Assembly: GCA_021107975.1 (NCBI GenBank)
Contig: JAIORT010000750.1
Location: forward strand, 1 to 29,112
DNA: 29,112 nucleotides
Reading direction: 5' to 3'
Origin: Bacteroidales bacterium
Lineage (GTDB): Bacteria; Bacteroidota; Bacteroidia; Bacteroidales; JAADJA01
The notes beneath the pieces are model-generated. The model saw only the letters and a program-made list of their open reading frames with translations, did not search any database and was not told the DNA's origin. How positions within the stretch are numbered: the first letter of the stretch is position 1; the number at the start of each line of letters is the position of its first letter. Below are positions 23,592 through 29,112 of this stretch, one piece after another. Both the position numbers and the translations under genes were made by a program.

Positions 23592-24071
23592 CATACTTTT
23601 CGGAATGATATAGACTATCACATCTGGATTTTGCTTTCGGATCTAATGTGGAAAAAGAAACAGCAATCCGAAGAAATTGAAGGTATAATTATAGAAGATG
23701 ACGGCTTGGGCAGAACTTCCATACCAATTAAAATGACAGGCAAGGCAAATGATCCGGATATCAAATACGACACCAAAGCTGTAAGAAAAAAAATATCTTC
23801 GGATTTAAAAAAGGAAAAAGAAACGATTAAGAAGGTTTTCAGGGATGAATTCAAATGGCTGCATAAAAAAGACGAGGAAAAACAAGATGACTCAATTGTT
23901 ATTATTGAAAATCAGCAAAATGATTTCATTATTGAATGGGAAGAATCAAAGCCTGATTCGGTAAAGAGTAAAGTAAAACCTGCACGGAAGAAAAAGCCAC
24001 CAACAGAGGACAAGCAGGAAAACGAGGATTTTATTATTATTTGGGATGAAGAAAATGATACGATAAAATAG
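23592..24071 (+). pseudogene. duplicated 3' end of the asmA-like gene (direct repeat, copy 2)
   Basis: The frame matches the last 125 codons of the asmA-like gene and ends at TAG 24069-24071, but the rest of the gene is missing. It retains 105 bases absent from the intact gene, encoding a Lys/Pro-rich stretch (KSKVKPARKKKPPTEDKQ) between two FII motifs. No plausible start exists other than a TTG at 23631. This copy is therefore a remnant, probably preserving the ancestral tail. Confidence 0.88.
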
Positions 24072-24091
24072 AAAATAAAAATTGCACCACA

Positions 24092-24111
24092 GTTCCGATA
24101 GCTATCGGAAC
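24092..24111. repeat. perfect 20-base palindrome
   Basis: GTTCCGATAGCTATCGGAAC is fully self-complementary and lies 21 bases after the stop of the asmA remnant, between it and the convergent dtd gene. Its core is shared with 23492-23509. It could be a protein-binding site, a dispersed repeat or a weak bidirectional terminator. Confidence 0.85.
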
Positions 24112-24216
24112 AGATTTTCACAGAATATTTTTAATTAAATTTGGTAAATATTTGGTAACCAATCAAATCAGTATGAATGATATATTTATTAACCCCGTGA
24201 ACGGTTACTCTGAACT

Positions 24217-24669
24217 TTACTCCCTGTTCTTCGTATCAATAATAATCGTAACCGGGCCGTCATTTACCAAACCTACTTCCATCATGGCTCCAAAATCACC
24301 GGTTTGAACGGGTTTTTTTAATTCCGTTTCCAAATGCTTAACAAATTTTTCATACATAGGAATTGCAAAATCAGGTTTAGCAGCTTTTATGTAAGATGGG
24401 CGATTGCCTTTTTTAGTACTTGCATGTAGCGTGAACTGACTCACTACTAACACATCACCATCCTCATCCTGTATTGACAGGTTCATTACTCCGTTTTCAT
24501 CGCTGAAAATTCTTAATCGGGATATCTTGCCGGTAAGCCATTCAATATCTTCATCCGTATCTGAATCTTCCACCCCCAATAGAACAAGGAGACCTTTATT
24601 AATATTGCTTTTGATTTTTTCGTCTATTTTAACGGAGGCTTTTGAAACACGTTGGATAACTGCTCTCAT
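24217..24669 (-). CDS. dtd: D-aminoacyl-tRNA deacylase Dtd
   Basis: A 150-residue enzyme that hydrolyses D-aminoacyl-tRNAs and protects translation. The active-site motifs SQFTLHA (77-83) and NDGPVT (136-141, the cross-subunit GP motif that enforces chirality) are intact. The start MRAVIQRVSKASV and the length are canonical. It is convergent with the asmA remnant, which suggests that asmA and dtd were neighbours before the 4.2-kb segment separated them. Confidence 0.96.
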   Translation of the reverse strand: MRAVIQRVSKASVKIDEKIKSNINKGLLVLLGVEDSDTDEDIEWLTGKISRLRIFSDENGVMNLSIQDEDGDVLVVSQFTLHASTKKGNRPSYIKAAKPDFAIPMYEKFVKHLETELKKPVQTGDFGAMMEVGLVNDGPVTIIIDTKNRE

Positions 24670-24975
24670 AATTTTCTTTTAAACTGATACTGAACGAGAA
24701 TGTAAAATTATTCGAACATAAATTGCTTAAAACCAATTAGTAATTTAATTCGACATTCGCAAAGTTTATGCGTTTCAGTATATCGCAAAAATAAAAAAAC
24801 CTCGGAAATTATTAAGATGTGTGTTAAATTATATTTATGCCAGATGCTTTTGCAACTTTAAGCAAGGGTGTGTGTGCGATTCTGCAATTCGAAAATATAG
24901 TGATTTTTTTTGTTCAATAAACATTTTTACTTTTGCACCATATTTTATAAAAATCAATAATAAATAAAAATAGTA
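24670..24975. other. 306-base divergent intergenic region
   Basis: Lies between dtd (minus) and the first adhesin-like gene (plus). Only the promoter-like box at 24928-24935 is recognised. Confidence 0.5.
24928..24935 (+). promoter_or_regulatory. likely -7 promoter box of adhesin-like gene 1
   Basis: TACTTTTG matches TAnnTTTG and is followed by GCACCATATTT. That block is repeated upstream of adhesin-like gene 2 (TATTTTTG at 28518-28525, then the same GCACCATATTT), which supports a shared duplicated promoter. A TTG at 24910-24912 is a poorly spaced -33 candidate. Confidence 0.5.
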
Positions 24976-27900
24976 ATGCAAAATCAAAGAACAAAAACAC
25001 GACTGAATCTAAAAACGGTTATCATTATGATGATAATTATGTTTTCAACAACACTATCTTATGCTCAATGGAGCATTGATGAAGGATTTGAAGGTGGGAT
25101 AATTCCCGCTGACTGGACAATTTATGATGTTAACGGAGACGGACACGAGTGGCATGCTTTAAATTACCCTTCTTATGCTCATTCCGGTGATTGGATGGCA
25201 GTAGTGGACTGTTATGATAGCGATGGACATGATTGGCTGATAACTCCGCAAGTAACAATTCAATCGGGAGATGAATTCATTTTTTTTGCCAGAGCCTGGT
25301 ATGGCACTGAGGATATGAATGTTAAACTTTCCACAACAGGTAATGCCATCAGTAATTTCAATGTTACTCTGGAAAGTGTTACGAGTATGGGAACTGATTA
25401 CGTTGAGTATAGTTATGATTTAACTGCTTATGCAGGTCAGAGTATTTACCTGGCAATTGAATGGATACAGGATGCTTTTGGAATGGCAGTTGATGATGTA
25501 AAAGTAGGGCAGCCCGAAGCCAATGATATTGGTATGCTTTCAATTGAAGTTCCTGTAGAACATCATTTTGTAAACACTGAAATAATTCCTTCGGGAACTA
25601 TAAAGAATTACGGGACTACTGATATTACGGACAATTTTGCAATAAACTGCGCAATTATAAACGAATTATCAGTAACTGTATATACCAGCATATATTATTT
25701 TTCGGGAAAGATTACTCCGGGTCAAACAGGAACAGTTACATTTTATGATTCATGGATACCAACAGCAATAGGAGATTATACTATAAAAATGACAACAAAT
25801 CTTACAGGTGATTCAAATCCAAATAATGATACCATAAGCGGAGAAACAGAAATAGTGGTGCATTACGGAACAGGCGGACCCGATGATTTTGGTTATAGAT
25901 GGATTGACAGTGAAGTAACCGGCGGACCTGAATACAATTGGATAGAGATAAGCGGAACAGGAACTTCAGCCATAACGTATGGTGGGGTTCCATTCTCAGG
26001 AGATGATAATTTTTCCGATACGATTAACTTTGGCTTTAATTTCCCGTTTTATGGTATCGATCGTACATATTGTTATATTGATATAAACGGTGAAATTCTT
26101 CTGACAGATAATACCTGGCACGTACATTATCCGCTTGTAGGCTGGGGATCAGATGGAAATATGTTTAATTATTCGTATCCTATCCCGGGTTATACTGCAA
26201 TGCCTGCGCTTGTTTCAGTGTATTGGGATGATCTGTTTGCCGATGTAGGAGTCGGTGATGTATATTTCGAAACATTCGGAACAGAACCAGACCGTTATTT
26301 TGTTGTTGAATGGTATAATTTAAGATTTCGATACGGTACAGTACAGGATACCACTCTTTGCTTTGAAGTTATTTTTCATGAAAACGGTGAAATGATCTTC
26401 CAATACAAAACAACAGCCATTGGGCAAACAGGAAGCGTATGTCCTCATGATAATGGAAGAAGCTCAACTGTTGCCATACAGAACGATGACGCTAATATAG
26501 GTCTTTGTTATCTGAGAGAAATTGTTGATAATGGTCAGTATATTGGAGTTGATCCTTATGGAAATTTATTACAGGATAGTCTTGCCATTCGATTTTACAT
26601 GGGTGAAGATAATTTACCACCTTCTTTTATTTACGAAGAAAAAGGTAATACATTTAATAATACTCCTGAATTTTCTATACAAATTACTGATATGTCGGGT
26701 TTATCATCAGATTCACTTTATTATAATACGGGAAGCGGTTGGCTGGCAGTTACGCATTATAGCTTTGTGGAACCCAATAATTATTATTACCAGCTTCCGC
26801 AAATTTCTAACAGCACTACGGTGAATTACTATTTTGCAGCTACTGATGACGCGGGTACCAAGTTAAATAACAGGGGTACTTATCCGGCAAATGCTCCTGA
26901 TAGCTGTTTCTCAATTAAAATATTACCGACTAACGGAGTTGAGGTTTTATTTGCAACACCGGGAACTACATCAGGCTACCAGGATTATCAAAATATAGAA
27001 TTTCCGAAATATATCATGGCTCTTGACCAGGCAGGTGTAGCTTACGATATTTATAACTGGGCAGAATACGATGATTATAGTTTCCCTGATTCTTACAAGG
27101 CTATCTTTGTTTATTCAAACTCTTCTTCCGGTGCTTCCATCCATGATACGCTATCTATTGTTTTAATGAATTTCATGGACCTCGGAACAAATGAGAACCC
27201 CAAGAATGTATTTATGGCTTCCGATGGTTTTGGTTATGCTCAACACGGATATCCCAATTCAAAACCAATGGTCAAATTTTATACGGCATATATGAGAGGT
27301 GGATATCATCCACAGGGAACTTATGGTTATCCTCCTTATGGCGGAACAAATGGTTTGGGTGGTCCTAATTGCTGGAATTATGAACATGGCAGTGTGATTG
27401 GGGTTAGCGGTTCGCCAATTGGCGATGTCGGAAATGAATTACCGGTTTATGCAAACAGCCCTGATGTACTTTACACCCAGGATTGCCCTAGCTGGTATGC
27501 AAGTGAGGTTACAAATCCCGGTATTTCTTCTTATTCAACGTTTTTATTTGAAGATGGACCCGGACCCTTAGTACCCGGACAGGCTTATTGTTATCATGGA
27601 GTTTGCGCCCTTTGGTTAGATAATCTTATTTATAAGTCATTTTACACCAGCTTCGATATTTCACAATTTACAAGCGACGCAGATATTAATATGATTATAA
27701 CTGATGCAGTTGACTGGTTTGGTATTAACACTTTTAAATCGGTTAGCTTAGACGTATTTCTTGAAGGACCTTTCAACAGCACAGATACAGATATGAATAC
27801 CGACCTGAATTCAGGTGGATTGATTCCACTGGCACAGCCTTTTAATACTGCTCCGTGGAATTACACCGGAACGGAAAGTGTAACAAACATTCCAAATGCC

Positions 27901-28410
27901 AATATTGTTGACTGGGTTCTGATTGAATATCGCGATGCAGCAAACGCCGGTTCGGCAACTCCGGGCACTATGATTGCCCGGCAAGCTGCTTTCTTGCTTA
28001 ATGACGGTTCAATAGTGGGATTAGATGGTGCTTCTGATTTGCAATTCAGCTACACACCAAATAATCAATTATTCGTTGTTATCTGGCACAGGAACCATCT
28101 AAGCATTATGTCAGCCACCCCATTAACAGAATCAGGTGGTGTTTATACCTATAATTACACAACAGGCACAGGACAAGCTTATGGTACGGATGCACAAAAG
28201 TACCTTAGCAGCGGAATTTACGGAATGATTGCAGGAGATGTTGATGGTTCCGGATTAATTAATCAGGATGATAAAACGATTTACTGGGAACCGTCAGCCG
28301 GGACAACCGGCTATAATGGCAGTGATTTGAATCTAGATACAGAAACGGACAATAAAGATAAAGATGATTTTTGGGTTCCGAACCTTGGTTTAGGTACGCA
28401 GGTACCTTGA
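24976..28410 (+). CDS. large secreted adhesin-like protein with choice-of-anchor J domain
   Basis: 1144 residues. The signal peptide ends near residue 31 (LSYAQ). A choice-of-anchor J/cleaved-adhesin-like jelly roll (about 32-178, DEGFEGGIIPADW to MAVDDVKVG) comes next, then a CARDB-like Ig segment (about 180-290). A NIDO-like region follows (about 300-545, NFPFYGIDRTYCYIDINGEI), then a Rossmann-like region (about 650-920). A C-terminal module common in Bacteroidetes surface proteins (VDWVLIEYRDA, IARQAAFLL, VIWHRNHLSIMS) leads to dockerin-like Ca2+ motifs (GDVDGSGLINQDDK, DLNLDTETDNKDKDD) and VPNLGLGTQVP. A type A sorting domain is not seen. Function: probable surface adhesion or polymer binding. 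Domain names are by similarity of pattern only. Confidence 0.8.
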   Translation: MQNQRTKTRLNLKTVIIMMIIMFSTTLSYAQWSIDEGFEGGIIPADWTIYDVNGDGHEWHALNYPSYAHSGDWMAVVDCYDSDGHDWLITPQVTIQSGDEFIFFARAWYGTEDMNVKLSTTGNAISNFNVTLESVTSMGTDYVEYSYDLTAYAGQSIYLAIEWIQDAFGMAVDDVKVGQPEANDIGMLSIEVPVEHHFVNTEIIPSGTIKNYGTTDITDNFAINCAIINELSVTVYTSIYYFSGKITPGQTGTVTFYDSWIPTAIGDYTIKMTTNLTGDSNPNNDTISGETEIVVHYGTGGPDDFGYRWIDSEVTGGPEYNWIEISGTGTSAITYGGVPFSGDDNFSDTINFGFNFPFYGIDRTYCYIDINGEILLTDNTWHVHYPLVGWGSDGNMFNYSYPIPGYTAMPALVSVYWDDLFADVGVGDVYFETFGTEPDRYFVVEWYNLRFRYGTVQDTTLCFEVIFHENGEMIFQYKTTAIGQTGSVCPHDNGRSSTVAIQNDDANIGLCYLREIVDNGQYIGVDPYGNLLQDSLAIRFYMGEDNLPPSFIYEEKGNTFNNTPEFSIQITDMSGLSSDSLYYNTGSGWLAVTHYSFVEPNNYYYQLPQISNSTTVNYYFAATDDAGTKLNNRGTYPANAPDSCFSIKILPTNGVEVLFATPGTTSGYQDYQNIEFPKYIMALDQAGVAYDIYNWAEYDDYSFPDSYKAIFVYSNSSSGASIHDTLSIVLMNFMDLGTNENPKNVFMASDGFGYAQHGYPNSKPMVKFYTAYMRGGYHPQGTYGYPPYGGTNGLGGPNCWNYEHGSVIGVSGSPIGDVGNELPVYANSPDVLYTQDCPSWYASEVTNPGISSYSTFLFEDGPGPLVPGQAYCYHGVCALWLDNLIYKSFYTSFDISQFTSDADINMIITDAVDWFGINTFKSVSLDVFLEGPFNSTDTDMNTDLNSGGLIPLAQPFNTAPWNYTGTESVTNIPNANIVDWVLIEYRDAANAGSATPGTMIARQAAFLLNDGSIVGLDGASDLQFSYTPNNQLFVVIWHRNHLSIMSATPLTESGGVYTYNYTTGTGQAYGTDAQKYLSSGIYGMIAGDVDGSGLINQDDKTIYWEPSAGTTGYNGSDLNLDTETDNKDKDDFWVPNLGLGTQVP

Positions 28411-28517
28411 TTAGGCTTTGTATATTCGTCAGACTGCTAAACGTAATGCAATCACTGAGACAGTAGTCAGATGAATGAGCAGATATTTTATCGAAATTGC
28501 ATCTTGTAATAAATTTA

Positions 28518-28525
28518 TATTTTTG
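28518..28525 (+). promoter_or_regulatory. likely -7 promoter box of adhesin-like gene 2
   Basis: TATTTTTG fits TAnnTTTG, and TTG at 28497-28499 lies 18 bases upstream as a -33 candidate. The following GCACCATATTT is shared with the leader of gene 1, and ATAGTAATG precedes both start codons. Confidence 0.5.
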
Positions 28526-28562
28526 CACCATATTTAGTAGAAGAATTAATAAAAAAATAGTA

Positions 28563-29112
28563 ATGAAAAAACAAAAAACAAAAACACGACTGAATCTAAA
28601 AACGGTTATCATTATGATGATAATTATGTTTTCAACAACACTATCTTATGCTCAATGGAGCATTGATGAAGGATTTGAAGGTGGGATAATTCCCGCTGAC
28701 TGGACAATTTATGATGTTAACGGAGATGGAGACCAGTGGTTTGCTTTAGAATATACTTCTCATGCTCATACCGGAAATTGGATGGCAGCAGTGAGTTGTA
28801 TGCAAGGCGATGGAAATGATTGGCTGATAACTCCACAAGTAACGATTCAATCGGGAGATGAATTTATTTTTTATGCCAGAGCATGGGCTAGCACTGAGGA
28901 TATGAATGTTAAGCTTTCCACAACAGGTAATGCCATTGGTAATTTCAATATAACTCTGGAAAACGTAACAGGTTTAGGTGATAGTTATGTTGAGTTTAGT
29001 TACGATTTAAGTGCTTATGCAGGTCAAAGCATTTATTTGGCAATTGAATGGATACAGGATACTTACGGGATGGTTGTTGACGATGTAAAAGTAGGACAGG
29101 CACTTGCTGCTG
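28563..29112 (+). CDS. second adhesin-like protein, N-terminal part (cut by window edge)
   Basis: Open from ATG at 28563 to the right edge (183 codons). The signal peptide and choice-of-anchor J domain are very similar to those of the gene ending at 28410, and 150 bases (28577-28726) are identical to 24990-25139. Differences begin in the ligand-side loops (for example DQWFALEYTSHAH against HEWHALNYPSYAH). A tandem paralogue whose leader was duplicated too; the rest of its domains lie outside the window. Confidence 0.9.
   Translation, partial: MKKQKTKTRLNLKTVIIMMIIMFSTTLSYAQWSIDEGFEGGIIPADWTIYDVNGDGDQWFALEYTSHAHTGNWMAAVSCMQGDGNDWLITPQVTIQSGDEFIFYARAWASTEDMNVKLSTTGNAIGNFNITLENVTGLGDSYVEFSYDLSAYAGQSIYLAIEWIQDTYGMVVDDVKVGQALAA

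Overview
The window looks like a low-GC Bacteroidetes chromosome, most likely a Bacteroidales-type anaerobe. Four things support this: a classical menaquinone (men) cluster, a BlaI/M56-TonB pair, secreted proteins ending in a type IX-like sorting domain or a dockerin-like VPNLG tail, and TAnnTTTG-like promoter boxes without Shine-Dalgarno sequences. No rRNA, tRNA, CRISPR array, transposase or integrase was seen.

Layout. 1-5318 is a men cluster read on the minus strand (menD, menB, menA, then menC running off the left edge). It is interrupted by two toxin-antitoxin modules: an MNT/HEPN pair in the same transcript between menB and menA, and a vapBC pair on the opposite strand between menA and menC. 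5533-7534 is a BlaI-type repressor, an M56 peptidase with a TonB C-terminal domain and a small exported protein, preceded by three near-identical palindromic operators. 7690-9227 is a degenerate zone: a truncated AAA ATPase and a truncated exported regulatory-like domain protein collide tail to tail, followed by repeat-rich DNA. 9228-14036 is a MacAB-like ABC export operon (ATPase, two FtsX-type permeases, HlyD-type adaptor) whose gene gaps carry palindromes and short-period repeats. 14527-16443 is an S9 prolyl-oligopeptidase lipoprotein with a strong terminator.

16796-24071 is the most unusual stretch. An AsmA-like gene is followed by a 4.2-kb cassette holding a DUF4143-type ATPase and a 14-repeat beta-propeller protein, and then by a second, nearly identical copy of the asmA 3' end. 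The intact gene has lost 105 bp by deletion between short direct repeats that the second copy retains. dtd follows on the minus strand. 24976-29112 holds two tandem paralogous secreted adhesin-like proteins (the second cut by the window edge) with 150 identical bases at their 5' ends.

Recurrent themes are gene-embedded toxin-antitoxin modules, AAA ATPase genes preceded by three-box inverted repeats at rearrangement sites, and intergenic DNA built of short tandem words, several with a 7-base period and a different word at each place.
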